Shown: in pieces, positions 48,961 to 59,051 of the stretch
Layout of the letters: every line of letters starts with the position of its first letter
Position numbering within the stretch: the first letter of the stretch is position 1
IMG/VR virus record: IMGVR_UViG_3300021379_000848
Coordinates: 1 to 63,217 of that record
From: a virus
Length of the DNA stretch: 63,217 nucleotides
Reading direction: 5' to 3' (one strand)
Program-made: the position numbers and the translations under genes
The notes under the pieces: generated by a model
The model's database searches: none
Seen by the model: only the letters and a program-made list of their open reading frames with translations
What the model was told of the DNA's origin: nothing

Positions 48961-49180
48961 AGAACTAATTAGAGTTGCTGAAGAAAAAATAATAACAGAC
49001 TCAGAGGATGATTTAACAGCAGATAAATTAAAAAATGCAGCTGCTACAAAAAAGTTGTCTATTTTCGATGCCTTTGAAATACTATCCAGGATACAAGAGG
49101 AGGAAGCGCTGCTAGAGGATAAAACTGTAGAAAAGAAAAAAAGTACTATATCTGGGTTTGCTGAAAGAAGAAGTAAGTAA
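48905..49180 (+). CDS. Terminase small subunit candidate, 91 residues
   Basis: The start at 48905 (MTIKERKKNIIQAGYKAVEE) is preferred to 48854. Helical protein with KLKNAAATKKLSIFDAFEIL and SRIQEEEALLEDK. It ends one base before, and overlaps with, the large terminase start (TAATG). Position and helical pattern suggest the DNA-recognising subunit; no explicit HTH is clear. Overlaps the previous gene by 56 bp. Confidence 0.6.
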   Translation: MTIKERKKNIIQAGYKAVEELIRVAEEKIITDSEDDLTADKLKNAAATKKLSIFDAFEILSRIQEEEALLEDKTVEKKKSTISGFAERRSK

Positions 49181-51390
49181 TGTATAAGCAGACATTATAT
49201 AAAGTAATAGAACCTATCAAAAGAACCACTGTCAGCAGGATGAACAGAGGAAAAAAATGGAAGAAGGGTTATAATGAAGAGTTTGATATAGTTGTAATAA
49301 GTGATACGGGTCAAATAGGAGAGATATATGAGATCCAAAACTTAAAAATAGCTTTACCTTTAGCTCCAAAAAAAATAGATGATAGAGGTGATAAATGGGT
49401 TCCAGCTGAATATCCTAAAGAGTTAAAAAAGATTAGCACTATATTTCACTGGAATAAATATCCTGATAGTTTTAAAGAAACTTGGATCCCTTACATAGAA
49501 ACTGAGTTTGATAGGCGAGAACAGGGTTACTGGTTTGTAAACAACGGTAAACCTACATATATTACAGGCGCTCATTATATGTACCTACAGTGGTCTAAAA
49601 TTGATATTGGATTACCTGATTTCAGGGAATCGAATAGATTGTTTTTTATTTTTTGGGAAGCGTGCAAAGTTGATACCAGATGTTATGGCATGTGTTATCT
49701 TAAAAACCGTCGTTCTGGTTTTTCTTTTATGTCCTCTGCGGAAATGGTTAACCAAGCGACAATTACGTCGGATTCTAGATTTGGTATACTATCAAAAACT
49801 GGTTGGGATGCTAAAAAGATGTTTACAGACAAAGTTGTTCCAATATCAATAAATTATCCATTCTTTTTCAAACCTATACAAGACGGTATGGATAGACCTA
49901 AGACTGAATTAGCGTATAGGGTCCCAGCTTCTAAATTGACAAAAAAATCAATAAAAGAAACAGAGGATCAAGAAGAGTTAGAAGGATTAGATACATCAAT
50001 TGACTGGAAAAACACAGGTGATAACTCTTATGATGGTGAAAAACTAAGGTTATTAGCACACGATGAAAGTGGTAAATGGGAGAAGCCTGATAATATAAAA
50101 AATAACTGGAAGGTTACAAAAACTTGTTTACGGTTAGGTTCTAAAATCATAGGTAAATGTATGATGGGGTCTACGTCGAACGCTTTAGATAAAGGAGGAC
50201 AAAATTTTAAAGACATTTATTATGCGTCAGATGTCACTAAAAGGAACCGGAACGGCCAAACAAGCTCGGGATTATACTCTTTGTTCATTCCTATGGAGTG
50301 GAACTATGAAGGATTTATTGATGCTTATGGATACCCTGTATTTGATACTCCTAAAGAACCAGTGCTCGGAATTGATGGAGAGCTTATACGAATTGGGGTA
50401 TTAGAACATTGGCAAAACGAAGCAAACGGTTTAAAAGATGATTTAGATGCTTTAAATGAATTGTATAGACAATTTCCTAAATCGGAAGATCATGCTTTCC
50501 GTGATGAAACTAAAAATAGTTTATTTAATCTTGTAAAAATATACGAGCAGTTAGATTACAATCAAGGTCTTGTTAATTCAGGTATTGTGACTACAGGTAG
50601 TTTTAGTTGGGCTAATGGTGCTAGAGATACAAGAGTAGAATTTCATCCAAACCCTAGAGGTAGATTTAAGTTATCTTGGATACCCTCACCTGAAATGCAA
50701 AATGCTGTAATAATAAAAAACGGTAGGAAAAGCCCAGGTAACGAACATATAGGTGCTTTTGGGTGTGACTCATATGACATATCAGGTACAGTAGGCGGAA
50801 GGGGATCTAACGGAGCTCTAAGCGGTCTTACTAAGTTTCATATGGATAATGCACCAACTAATCAATTCTTTTTAGAATATATTGCAAGGCCTGAAACTGC
50901 TGAAATGTTTTTTGAAGATGTACTAATGGCTATTGTTTTTTACGGTATGCCTTTGTTAGCAGAAAACAATAAACCGCGGTTACTCTATTATATAAAACAG
51001 AGAGGTTATAGAGCTTTTTCTATGAATAGACCAGATAAACTTTGGAACAAGTTATCTTATACAGAAAAAGAAATAGGCGGAATACCTAACTCAGGAGAAC
51101 AAATAAAGCAAGATCATGCTGCAGCTATAGAGTCTTACATAAACAATAATGTAGGCGTATTAGAAGATGGTAATTTTGGTAATATGTATTTCGATAGAAC
51201 TTTACACGATTGGTTGCATTTTAGAATTGAAGACAGAACAAAATATGATGCAGCTATTAGTTCAGGATTAGCTATAATGGCTTGCAATAAGAATCTATAT
51301 AAACCAATAGGACAGAGAGTATCTAATACAATTAGAATGAATGTTGGTCGGTTTAAAAATACAGGTACTAAATCAATAATAAATAAATAA
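49180..51390 (+). CDS. Terminase large subunit
   Basis: 736 residues. The ATPase half carries a Walker A-like CYLKNRRSGFSFMSSAEMV (K175-S182), a deviation from G-x-x-G-K-S/T seen in terminases of several Bacteroidetes phages. A conserved WKVTKTCLRLGSKIIGKCMM strand follows. The nuclease half starts with GAFGCDSYDISGTVGGRGSN (metal-binding Asp). Aromatic-rich segments (GYWFVNNGKPTYITGAHYMY) are typical of this group. It packages DNA into proheads through the portal encoded 15 bp downstream. Confidence 0.85.
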   Translation: MYKQTLYKVIEPIKRTTVSRMNRGKKWKKGYNEEFDIVVISDTGQIGEIYEIQNLKIALPLAPKKIDDRGDKWVPAEYPKELKKISTIFHWNKYPDSFKETWIPYIETEFDRREQGYWFVNNGKPTYITGAHYMYLQWSKIDIGLPDFRESNRLFFIFWEACKVDTRCYGMCYLKNRRSGFSFMSSAEMVNQATITSDSRFGILSKTGWDAKKMFTDKVVPISINYPFFFKPIQDGMDRPKTELAYRVPASKLTKKSIKETEDQEELEGLDTSIDWKNTGDNSYDGEKLRLLAHDESGKWEKPDNIKNNWKVTKTCLRLGSKIIGKCMMGSTSNALDKGGQNFKDIYYASDVTKRNRNGQTSSGLYSLFIPMEWNYEGFIDAYGYPVFDTPKEPVLGIDGELIRIGVLEHWQNEANGLKDDLDALNELYRQFPKSEDHAFRDETKNSLFNLVKIYEQLDYNQGLVNSGIVTTGSFSWANGARDTRVEFHPNPRGRFKLSWIPSPEMQNAVIIKNGRKSPGNEHIGAFGCDSYDISGTVGGRGSNGALSGLTKFHMDNAPTNQFFLEYIARPETAEMFFEDVLMAIVFYGMPLLAENNKPRLLYYIKQRGYRAFSMNRPDKLWNKLSYTEKEIGGIPNSGEQIKQDHAAAIESYINNNVGVLEDGNFGNMYFDRTLHDWLHFRIEDRTKYDAAISSGLAIMACNKNLYKPIGQRVSNTIRMNVGRFKNTGTKSIINK

Positions 51391-51404
51391 TTTCAATAAA
51401 ACAT

Positions 51405-53810
51405 ATGGCTGAGTCAGTTATATCAAGTTATTTCCCTAGCCAAGCGGTTAGTGATGGAGAAAAAAATAGCCTAGATTATGGGCAGAGAGTAGGTAAAGCT
51501 ATTGTTCACGAATGGTTTAGTTCTATAGATGGAGCTTCACGGTACAAGAGTAATCAGAATACCTTTCACGAATTAAGATTATACGCTAGAGGAGAACAAT
51601 CAGTTAAAAAATATAAGGATGAATTTGCCGTAAATGGAGATTTGAGTTATACTAACTTAGATTGGAAGGTTGTACCTATTATTCCTAAGTTTGTTGATAT
51701 TGTAGTTAACGGTATATCAGAAAGAGTTTTTGACGTAAAAGTACAATCTCAAGATCCATATGGAGTTCAGAAACGAACGAAATATATGGAATCTATCATC
51801 AGAGATATGATGACTAAGGAGATTAATGATATGGTTGAAGAAAACTTTGGTTTCCAAATGTATGAAAACAACCCTGACACTTTACCTGGTTCTCAAGAAG
51901 AATTGGATTTACACATGCAGTTAAACTACAAGCAAGCTGTTGAAATAGCAGAAGAGCAAGCTTTAGCTGTTATGATGAAAAGCAATAAGTATGATCTGAT
52001 CTCTAAGAGGTGCGTTTATGATTTAACTACTTTAGGTATCGCAGCAGCTAAGGATAGGTATAGCAAAGCAGAAGGAGTTAAGGTTGAATATGTAGATCCA
52101 GCAAATACAGTATGGTCTTACACGGAGGACCCTTATTTTAGTGATATATATTATGTTGGTGAAGTAAAATCTATACCTCTAAATGAGCTTAGAAAACAAT
52201 TTCCTCATTTAACGGATAGCCAAGTAGAAAGCATTGTAAAATCAAAAGGAGAAGAAAGATTCCCTTACGGTGCTAATGCTAATACACATAATGAAACCGA
52301 TAATAACATTGTACAGGTTTTGTATTTTTGTTATAAAACATACAACAAAGAGGTATATAAAATAAAGAAAACAGCATCTGGAGCAGATAAAGCTATTAAA
52401 AAAGACGATAGGTTTAATCCTTCTCAGGATATGACAGATAGATTTATTAAGAACGAAAGAACTATCGAGGTGTTATACGAAGGAGCAATGGTAATTGATA
52501 CGAATATCATGCTAAAATGGGATCTAGCTAAAAACATGGTTAGGCCTAAAAGTGATGAAACTAAAGTTAACATGCCTTATCACATTGTAGCTCCTAGAAT
52601 GTATAAAGGTAGAATTGAGTCATTAGTAAGCCGTATAACTGGTTTTGCTGATATGATTCAATTAACTCATTTAAAACTACAACAAGTTATGTCTAGAATG
52701 GTGCCAGATGGTATCTATTTAGATGTAGATGGTTTAGCTGAAGTTGATTTAGGTAACGGAACTAATTATAACCCATCGGAAGCATTAAATATGTTTTTAC
52801 AAACAGGTTCTGTGTTAGGCCGATCAACGACAGGTGAGGGTGAATTTAATCACGGCAAAATACCTATTCAAGAGATTACATCAGGAGCAGGTGGTAATAA
52901 AGTTCAAACATTAATAGCTAATTACAATTATTACCTTCAAATGATTCGTGATGCTACGGGATTAAACGAAGCGAGAGACGGAAGTACACCTGACTCTAGA
53001 GCTTTAGTAGGTGTTCAAAAATTAGCGGCAGCAAATTCTAATACAGCTACTAGACATATTTTAGATGCAAATGTAGCTATAACAAGATTATTAGCCGAAA
53101 ACTTATCGTTAAGAATTTCAGATATATTAGAGTATTCTCCATCTAAGCAAACTTTTATTCAAAAAATAGGAGCGCATAACGTAGCTACTCTTGAAGAATT
53201 AAAATTCCTATATCTTCACGACTTTGCTATCTTTATTGAATTAGCTCCAGATGAAGAAGAAAAAGCTATTTTAGAGAACAATATTCAAACAGCACTATCA
53301 GCTGGTCTTATTGATTTAGATGATGCTATAGATATTCGCGATGTTAAGAACGTTAAATTAGCTAATCAGCTATTAAAAATTAAACGAAGAAAGAAATTAG
53401 AGCGCGACCAATTAATGCAACAGCAAAATATCCAAGCCCAAGCTCAAGCAAACGCACAACAACAACAAGTATCAGCTCAACTAGAGGTTCAAAAACAACA
53501 AGCACTGACTGCTTCTCAAGCTCAAATAGAAGAATTAAAAGCGCAACTAGAGATACAGAAGTTAGAATCTGAAAAAGCAGCTAAAGAATACCTGATGCGC
53601 TTAGAATTTGAAATGAATATGCAGCTAAAAGGGTTAGAAGTTGAAGCTGCTAAAAACAAAGACACTTATAAAGAAGATCGTAAAGACGATAGAGTAAAAC
53701 TTCAGGCTGAAGAACAAAGAAAAACAAAAAGCGGACAACAAAGTTTTGAATCTTCGGGTAATGATGTAATGACCGGAGGATTTGATTTAGGTTCTTTTGA
53801 ACCCAAGTAA
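51405..53810 (+). CDS. Portal protein
   Basis: 801 residues. N-terminal wing and clip parts (ELRLYARGEQSVKKYKDEFA, VDIVVNGISERVFDVKVQSQ) come first. A middle segment follows with LTHLKLQQVMSRMVPDGIYL and MIRDATGLNEARDGSTPDSR (the crown-proximal portal motif seen in podoviruses). A long Gln/Ala-rich C-terminal coiled coil (residues about 660-770) can form a barrel inside the capsid. Placement between terminase and scaffold-like gene supports the call. Confidence 0.85.
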   Translation: MAESVISSYFPSQAVSDGEKNSLDYGQRVGKAIVHEWFSSIDGASRYKSNQNTFHELRLYARGEQSVKKYKDEFAVNGDLSYTNLDWKVVPIIPKFVDIVVNGISERVFDVKVQSQDPYGVQKRTKYMESIIRDMMTKEINDMVEENFGFQMYENNPDTLPGSQEELDLHMQLNYKQAVEIAEEQALAVMMKSNKYDLISKRCVYDLTTLGIAAAKDRYSKAEGVKVEYVDPANTVWSYTEDPYFSDIYYVGEVKSIPLNELRKQFPHLTDSQVESIVKSKGEERFPYGANANTHNETDNNIVQVLYFCYKTYNKEVYKIKKTASGADKAIKKDDRFNPSQDMTDRFIKNERTIEVLYEGAMVIDTNIMLKWDLAKNMVRPKSDETKVNMPYHIVAPRMYKGRIESLVSRITGFADMIQLTHLKLQQVMSRMVPDGIYLDVDGLAEVDLGNGTNYNPSEALNMFLQTGSVLGRSTTGEGEFNHGKIPIQEITSGAGGNKVQTLIANYNYYLQMIRDATGLNEARDGSTPDSRALVGVQKLAAANSNTATRHILDANVAITRLLAENLSLRISDILEYSPSKQTFIQKIGAHNVATLEELKFLYLHDFAIFIELAPDEEEKAILENNIQTALSAGLIDLDDAIDIRDVKNVKLANQLLKIKRRKKLERDQLMQQQNIQAQAQANAQQQQVSAQLEVQKQQALTASQAQIEELKAQLEIQKLESEKAAKEYLMRLEFEMNMQLKGLEVEAAKNKDTYKEDRKDDRVKLQAEEQRKTKSGQQSFESSGNDVMTGGFDLGSFEPK

Positions 53811-53864
53811 TAATAAATAAAGTAGTTACACCGCAAAAACTACACAATCATATAATATTTTATC

Positions 53865-54971
53865 ATGGAAAAAAACGTAGAAAACAATTCAGTTGAAAAT
53901 ACTGATACAGTAAACGAAACAAAAAACGGGTTTCAAGAAAACGGTAACTATCGTTTAGACTTAACTTCAATTAATACAGAAAAATCTGTAGAAACAGCTG
54001 AAGAAACAGTTACAGAAGAACCTACTAGTGAAGTTACAGAAGAAGCTACAGAAACTGAAGCAACAGTTGAACAACCTGAAGGAGAAGAATTTGTAGCTCT
54101 AACGGAAATTACCGACGAACCGGAAACCGAAACACAAGAAATAGAAGACGAACCAGAAGTAGTTAGTGGAACAGAAACAACTACAGAAGAAGTTACTAGC
54201 GAAATGCCTGAAGAGTTACAAAAGCTATGGAGCTTCATGCAAGAGACCGGGGGTAATTTTGAAGATTACGTAAAACTAAATCAAGATTACGATAAGTTGA
54301 ATGAAACTCAATTACTCAGGGAATATTATGAGTCAACTAGATCTTATTTAGATAAAGAAGATATTGATCTATTATTAGAAGATTTTTCATATGACGAAGA
54401 ATTAGACGATGATAGAGATATTAGAAAAAAGAAAATCGCTTATAAAGAAGAGTTAAAGAAAGCTAAAGACTATTTAGGTGATTTAAAAGAAAAATATTAT
54501 ACAGAACTAAAGCAAGGATCAAGGTTAACACCTGAAGCAAAAGAAGCTTTAGTTTATAAACAAGAAAGAGAGGAGGCGCAAAGAATAGCTGAAGCTCAAC
54601 TAAAAGTTTTTTTAAACCGAACAGAAAAAGTATTCTCTAAAGATTTCAAAGGTTTTGATTTCAGTGTTGGAGAAAAAAAATACAGGTTTAATGTAAACAA
54701 CGTTGACGATGTGAAATCTGCTCAAAGCAATTTAAATAACTTTATCGGGAGGTTCCTGGATGACAAAGGTGAAATTGCTGACGCAGGCGGTTATCATAAA
54801 GCTTTATTCACAGCTATGAACGCTGACAGAATTGCGCAACACTTTTACAATCAAGGTAGAGCTGATCAGGTTAAAGAATCTGGATCTAGCAGAAAAAACA
54901 TTGATATGGACCCTAATGAAGTTCATACTGATAAACCTCAAATAAAAGGTGTAACGTTTAAAGTTCTTTAA
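53865..54971 (+). CDS. Scaffold-like protein, 368 residues
   Basis: The N-terminal 120 residues are extremely acidic and Thr/Glu-rich (TEEPTSEVTEEATETEATVE). Helical coiled coil follows (LKKAKDYLGDLKEKYYTELK), with a small folded tail (NADRIAQHFYNQGRADQVK). Such composition immediately before the capsid gene is typical of head scaffolding proteins. Confidence 0.75.
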   Translation: MEKNVENNSVENTDTVNETKNGFQENGNYRLDLTSINTEKSVETAEETVTEEPTSEVTEEATETEATVEQPEGEEFVALTEITDEPETETQEIEDEPEVVSGTETTTEEVTSEMPEELQKLWSFMQETGGNFEDYVKLNQDYDKLNETQLLREYYESTRSYLDKEDIDLLLEDFSYDEELDDDRDIRKKKIAYKEELKKAKDYLGDLKEKYYTELKQGSRLTPEAKEALVYKQEREEAQRIAEAQLKVFLNRTEKVFSKDFKGFDFSVGEKKYRFNVNNVDDVKSAQSNLNNFIGRFLDDKGEIADAGGYHKALFTAMNADRIAQHFYNQGRADQVKESGSSRKNIDMDPNEVHTDKPQIKGVTFKVL

Positions 54972-55038
54972 GCAAAGTATTGTTCCTCACAATTAAAAAT
55001 AGAAACTAAAAAAACAAAAACTTAAAAATTAAACTAAA

Positions 55039-56451
55039 ATGGCAGGAACATTTTCAGGTAGTGCTAGTGCATTACAACATTTAACTCCACGTCCAATCCA
55101 AGGGTTGTTTGCAGATAACTATTTATCTATTGACGGTGGTGACTTTGACTTCACAAAACAATTTTTACCTGAAGTCTATGAGAAAGAAATCGAAAGATTT
55201 GGAAACAGAACAGTAGCTGGATTCTTAACTAAGGTTGGAGCTGAAGAAGCTTTAGAATCTGATGAAATCGTATGGTCAGAGCAAGGAAGATTACACATTG
55301 GTTATGATGATGTAGCTGTAAAAGCTGCTACTACTGATGTATTAGAATTCCCTGCAGGTCATGTTATCGGTCTTAATATGACTTTAGTTATCGCTACATC
55401 TAACGGTTTAACTGTAGATAAAGCATTAGTAACAGCTGTATCAGGACAAGAAGTAACAGTAAAATGTTATGGATCTCAAGCAGATTTGAATTCAACAATC
55501 GTTACTGAAGGACAAGCAGGAAGTACTTTAAAAGTATTTGTTTACGGGTCTGAGTATGGTAAAAAGTCTGCTGACGGTGGTAATTCAATCGATGCTCCAT
55601 TCACAACTTTTACTAACAAGCCAATCATTATGAGAGAGGAGTATGAGATCGGTGGATCTGATATGACTCAAATTGGATGGGTAGAAGCTACAACTGAAAA
55701 CGGAGGTACTGGTTACTTATGGTACTTAAAGTCTAGCGCAGAGCAAAGATTACGTTTCTTAGATTATTGTGAAATGGCTTTAATCGAAGGTAAGACTGCT
55801 GATGTGCCAATCACTGATGCACAAGGTAAAACTGTTACAGGTACAGAAGGTTTCTTCGAAGCTATTGAAGATAGAGGTTTAGTATTCGCTAATTCTGACT
55901 TTGATACTAACGGAGTTTCCGACTTTGACTTAATCTTACAAGAATTAGATAAGCAAGGTGCTATTGAAGAAAACTTAATGTTCTTAAATAGAGGTAAGGA
56001 AATTGAGATCGACAATATGTTAGCTGCTCAAAATTCTTACGGAACAGGTGGTACTTCTTACGGTGCTTTCCAAAATTCAGCTGATATGGCTTTGAACTTA
56101 GGATTTAGCGATTTCCGTAGAGGTTCTTACGATTTCTATAAAACTTCTTGGAAATATTTGAACGATGGTTCTACTCGTGGAATGATCGGAGATATCGAAG
56201 GAGCTTTAGTTCCAGCTGGTGTATCTAGCGTATATGACAAGAGCTTAGGTAGAAATATCAAGCGTCCATTCTTACACGTACGTTATAGAGCTAACCAAGT
56301 TGAGAACAGAAAAATGAAGTCTTGGGTTATCGGATCTGCTGGTGGAGCAAACAACTCTGCTGCTGATGAGATGGCGATTAAATATCTAACTGAAAGATGT
56401 TTAGTTACTCAAGCTGCTAACAACTTCGTTCTTTTCAAGAAAACTGCATAA
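55039..56451 (+). CDS. Major capsid protein
   Basis: 470 residues between the scaffold-like gene and a strong terminator, with the A-rich leader and regular codon use (TTA, GCT, GGT, AAC, TTC) of a highly expressed gene. HK97-fold features: extended N-arm (HLTPRPIQGLFADNYLSIDG), E-loop region (RVAGFLTK-like, IVWSEQGRLHIGY), A-domain end (FLHVRYRANQVENRKMKSWV, IKYLTERCLVTQAANNFVLF). Contains a Thr/Asp-rich surface insertion at about residues 95-175. Confidence 0.85.
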   Translation: MAGTFSGSASALQHLTPRPIQGLFADNYLSIDGGDFDFTKQFLPEVYEKEIERFGNRTVAGFLTKVGAEEALESDEIVWSEQGRLHIGYDDVAVKAATTDVLEFPAGHVIGLNMTLVIATSNGLTVDKALVTAVSGQEVTVKCYGSQADLNSTIVTEGQAGSTLKVFVYGSEYGKKSADGGNSIDAPFTTFTNKPIIMREEYEIGGSDMTQIGWVEATTENGGTGYLWYLKSSAEQRLRFLDYCEMALIEGKTADVPITDAQGKTVTGTEGFFEAIEDRGLVFANSDFDTNGVSDFDLILQELDKQGAIEENLMFLNRGKEIEIDNMLAAQNSYGTGGTSYGAFQNSADMALNLGFSDFRRGSYDFYKTSWKYLNDGSTRGMIGDIEGALVPAGVSSVYDKSLGRNIKRPFLHVRYRANQVENRKMKSWVIGSAGGANNSAADEMAIKYLTERCLVTQAANNFVLFKKTA

Positions 56452-56461
56452 TTAGCATAAT

Positions 56462-56499
56462 GACATACCGGTGGTTCATGCTACTGGTATGTCTTTTTT
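56462..56499 (+). terminator. Strong rho-independent terminator behind the capsid gene
   Basis: GACATACCGGT pairs with ACTGGTATGTC around a short loop, followed by TTTTTT. Ends capsid transcripts 11 bp after the stop, so the next genes need read-through or a new start. Confidence 0.9.
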
Positions 56500-56506
56500 A
56501 TTTTAT

Positions 56507-56551
56507 GCGACAATAGGGCACTACTATTATTATATAACGACCTTATGTCGC
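56507..56551. promoter_or_regulatory. GCGACA...TGTCGC palindromic element, copy 3
   Basis: 45 bp, in opposite orientation to copies 1 and 2 (inner word reads ATAGTAG on the minus strand). It lies between the capsid terminator and the next gene (32 bp before its ATG), so it may restart transcription. Confidence 0.7.
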
Positions 56552-56582
56552 GCTTTTAAAAACTATTTAATATTATTATATC

Positions 56583-57398
56583 ATGGCAACACAAAAAAGA
56601 AAGCCTGTGGCTAAAAAAGAAGAAGCGACAGCAACAACAAGAAAATCAGAACCTAAAGATACTTTTGAATTCAAGGATAGATTATATGTATTAAAAGGAG
56701 ATAAAAAACCTTTAGTGTATATCATCCCTTCTAAACATTCTGGCAAGAAACCATTACAATATTTTGATGAGTCTACTAGAACACTAAAAGAAATTAGGTA
56801 CGCTACAAATATGAATTCTCCATTTGCAGATGAGCAACAAGGAGATGCTACTTTAGGTAGAATTATTTTCAGAGATGGAGCATTGAACGTTCCTAGAACA
56901 AACCAAGCTTTACAAAAATTATTATCATTATATCATCCGTTAAAAGATGTTATCTACGAGGAATACGATCCAGTACAGGAATCTGTAGATGAAATGGAAG
57001 TAATTAATCTAGAAATAGATGCATTGATGATGGCTAGAGATATTTCAATTGACTTAGCGGAAGCTATTATGAGAGTTGAAATTGGAAGTCAAGTTGATAA
57101 AATGACAAGCTCTGAATTAAAAAGAGATTTAATGATATTTGCAAAAAGACAACCAGGATTGTTTTTAGAATTAGCAAATGATGAAAATGTTGAGTTGAGA
57201 AACATTGGTGTAAAAGCTAATAGCATGGGACTTATTAAATTATCTCCAGATCAACGAACATTTACATACGGAGACTCAAATAGGAAATTGATGACCGTTC
57301 CGTTTGATGAACATCCATATTCAGCATTAGCAGCATGGTTTAAAACCGATGAAGGTATGGAGGTTTACAAAACATTAGTAAAGAAATTAAAAATGTAA
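56583..57398 (+). CDS. Putative head or connector protein, 271 residues
   Basis: Basic disordered N-terminus (KRKPVAKKEEATATTRKSEP) then a folded part (KGDKKPLVYIIPSKHSGKKP, FADEQQGDATLGRIIFRDGA, VEIGSQVDKMTSSELKRDL). It follows the capsid terminator and palindrome and is followed by its own terminator. A similar gene stands after the capsid gene in other Bacteroidetes podoviruses; function unassigned. Confidence 0.6.
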   Translation: MATQKRKPVAKKEEATATTRKSEPKDTFEFKDRLYVLKGDKKPLVYIIPSKHSGKKPLQYFDESTRTLKEIRYATNMNSPFADEQQGDATLGRIIFRDGALNVPRTNQALQKLLSLYHPLKDVIYEEYDPVQESVDEMEVINLEIDALMMARDISIDLAEAIMRVEIGSQVDKMTSSELKRDLMIFAKRQPGLFLELANDENVELRNIGVKANSMGLIKLSPDQRTFTYGDSNRKLMTVPFDEHPYSALAAWFKTDEGMEVYKTLVKKLKM

Positions 57399-57407
57399 AA
57401 ACTAAAT

Positions 57408-57439
57408 AAATAGGCTGCGAAAAATACGTAGCCTATTTT
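57408..57439 (+). terminator. Rho-independent terminator
   Basis: AAATAGGCT(GCG) pairs with (CGT)AGCCTATTT around AAAAATA, T run within the right arm. Lies 10 bp after the stop of the 271-residue gene. Confidence 0.85.
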
Positions 57440-57458
57440 ATTAATGTAAATAAAAAAA

Positions 57459-58145
57459 ATGTCAATAAACATCGATAAAATATACCAAAGAGTATTAAGT
57501 ATTGCTAGAAAAGAACAAAGAGGGTATATCACACCTCAAGAGTTTAACTTATTTGCGAATCAAGTACAGTTAGATATATTTGAACAATACTTTTATGATA
57601 TTAATCAATTTAATAGATTAAAAGGTAATGATACAGAATATTCAGATATGCTAACTAATTTAGAAGAAAAAATTAGTTTGTTTGAAAAAAATGCATCTTT
57701 AGTGTATGATACCGATCATTTCAATTTACCAGCAGATTTATATAGATTAGGAACAGTATTATATAATTCAACAGAAGTAGAGAGAGTTAGTCAAAAAGAT
57801 TTTATTGACATTATGAAATCAAAATTAACACAACCTACAAATACTTTTCCTATTTATACTAAAAATGAAGATGGTATAAAAGTTCAAGGGGAAGCTGAGT
57901 TAATAACTAATATTTCTTGTAATTATATTAAAAAGCCATCAAATGTTATTTGGGGTTACAGGACGGTATCGGATAATCCATTATATGATCCAACAACTTC
58001 TACAGATTTTGAGTTACATTCATCAGATGAGGTTGATGTAGTATTAGGTATACTTGAATTAGCTGGTGTATCTATAAAACAAGGGGATATTGCTCAATAC
58101 GCAGACATTGAAGAAAAAGAAAAATTACAATTAGAAAAACTATAA
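57459..58145 (+). CDS. Head-tail connector/tail tube-type protein, 228 residues
   Basis: IYQRVLSIARKEQRGYITPQ, EFNLFANQVQLDIFEQYFYD and FNLPADLYRLGTVLYNSTEV. The P-x-E/D-F-N-x-x-x-x-x-x-Q block occurs in connector-region proteins of Bacteroidetes short-tailed phages. It precedes a second connector-like gene by 3 bp. Exact ring position unknown. Confidence 0.65.
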   Translation: MSINIDKIYQRVLSIARKEQRGYITPQEFNLFANQVQLDIFEQYFYDINQFNRLKGNDTEYSDMLTNLEEKISLFEKNASLVYDTDHFNLPADLYRLGTVLYNSTEVERVSQKDFIDIMKSKLTQPTNTFPIYTKNEDGIKVQGEAELITNISCNYIKKPSNVIWGYRTVSDNPLYDPTTSTDFELHSSDEVDVVLGILELAGVSIKQGDIAQYADIEEKEKLQLEKL

Positions 58146-58148
58146 TAG

Positions 58149-59048
58149 ATGGGATTATTAAACGAAACAAGCGAACAATATTATTTAGGTGCAGATAGTT
58201 TATGGAACTCTCTAGATGAAAATTATGGAAATTATCAGTTTTTATCGTTAAATGATATTGTAAATAACTTTATGTTTGCTTTTGTGGGAAGCAACAAAAT
58301 TATTTCTAAAGCTAGTCGATCTGAAATATTATTTCACGCTAAGCGAGGATTACAAGAATTAAACTATGATGTTTTACCTTCGTATAAAGGTATTGAAATA
58401 GAAATTTCTAGTAACTTATATATGATATTACCTCAGGATTATGTTAATTATATTAAGTTATCTTGGATTGGTAATGATGGTCATGAAAGGGTTTTACAGC
58501 CTAATTCTAAAGTATCTAATCCACCCGCTATATTACAAGATTCTAACTATGAATATTTATTTGACGATCAAGGCGAATTATTAGAGGCTAATGATTCTGA
58601 GCAAATAAAAAAATTTAAAAAAATAACCGAAAGTGGAGATTTAAATACTGATTTACCTGACTTTATTAGGGACTCATACGGTGGTAGACGTTATGGATTG
58701 GATCCTGTAATGCAGCAAAGTAATGGTACTTTCTTTATTGATAATACTAAAGGTATTATTCATTTTAGTTCAAATCTTATAAATAAGATTGTTAAATTAA
58801 GCTATATAAGTGATGGGTTAGCTAAAGATGAAGATACACAAATTCATAAATTAGCGGAGGATGCTATTTATAAATATATTCAATATGCTATTATTAAAAA
58901 CATGCCATCCTCTCAAGAATATTTAGTTCGTAGATTTCGAAAAGATTTTACTTCAGCTAAAAGAACTGCAAAAATAAGACTTTCTAATATTAAGATAGAA
59001 GAACTTACACAATTACTTAGAGGTAAGTCTAAACATATTAAACACTAA
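58149..59048 (+). CDS. Head-tail adaptor-like protein, 299 residues
   Basis: NDIVNNFMFAFVGSNKIISK and SEILFHAKRGLQELNYDVLP, then YMILPQDYVNYIKLSWIGND and YIQYAIIKNMPSSQEYLVRR resemble P22 gp4 / tail-tubular-A-type adaptors, which bind the portal and accept the nozzle. It lies 3 bp before the nozzle-like gene. Confidence 0.65.
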   Translation: MGLLNETSEQYYLGADSLWNSLDENYGNYQFLSLNDIVNNFMFAFVGSNKIISKASRSEILFHAKRGLQELNYDVLPSYKGIEIEISSNLYMILPQDYVNYIKLSWIGNDGHERVLQPNSKVSNPPAILQDSNYEYLFDDQGELLEANDSEQIKKFKKITESGDLNTDLPDFIRDSYGGRRYGLDPVMQQSNGTFFIDNTKGIIHFSSNLINKIVKLSYISDGLAKDEDTQIHKLAEDAIYKYIQYAIIKNMPSSQEYLVRRFRKDFTSAKRTAKIRLSNIKIEELTQLLRGKSKHIKH

Positions 59049-59051
59049 AAT

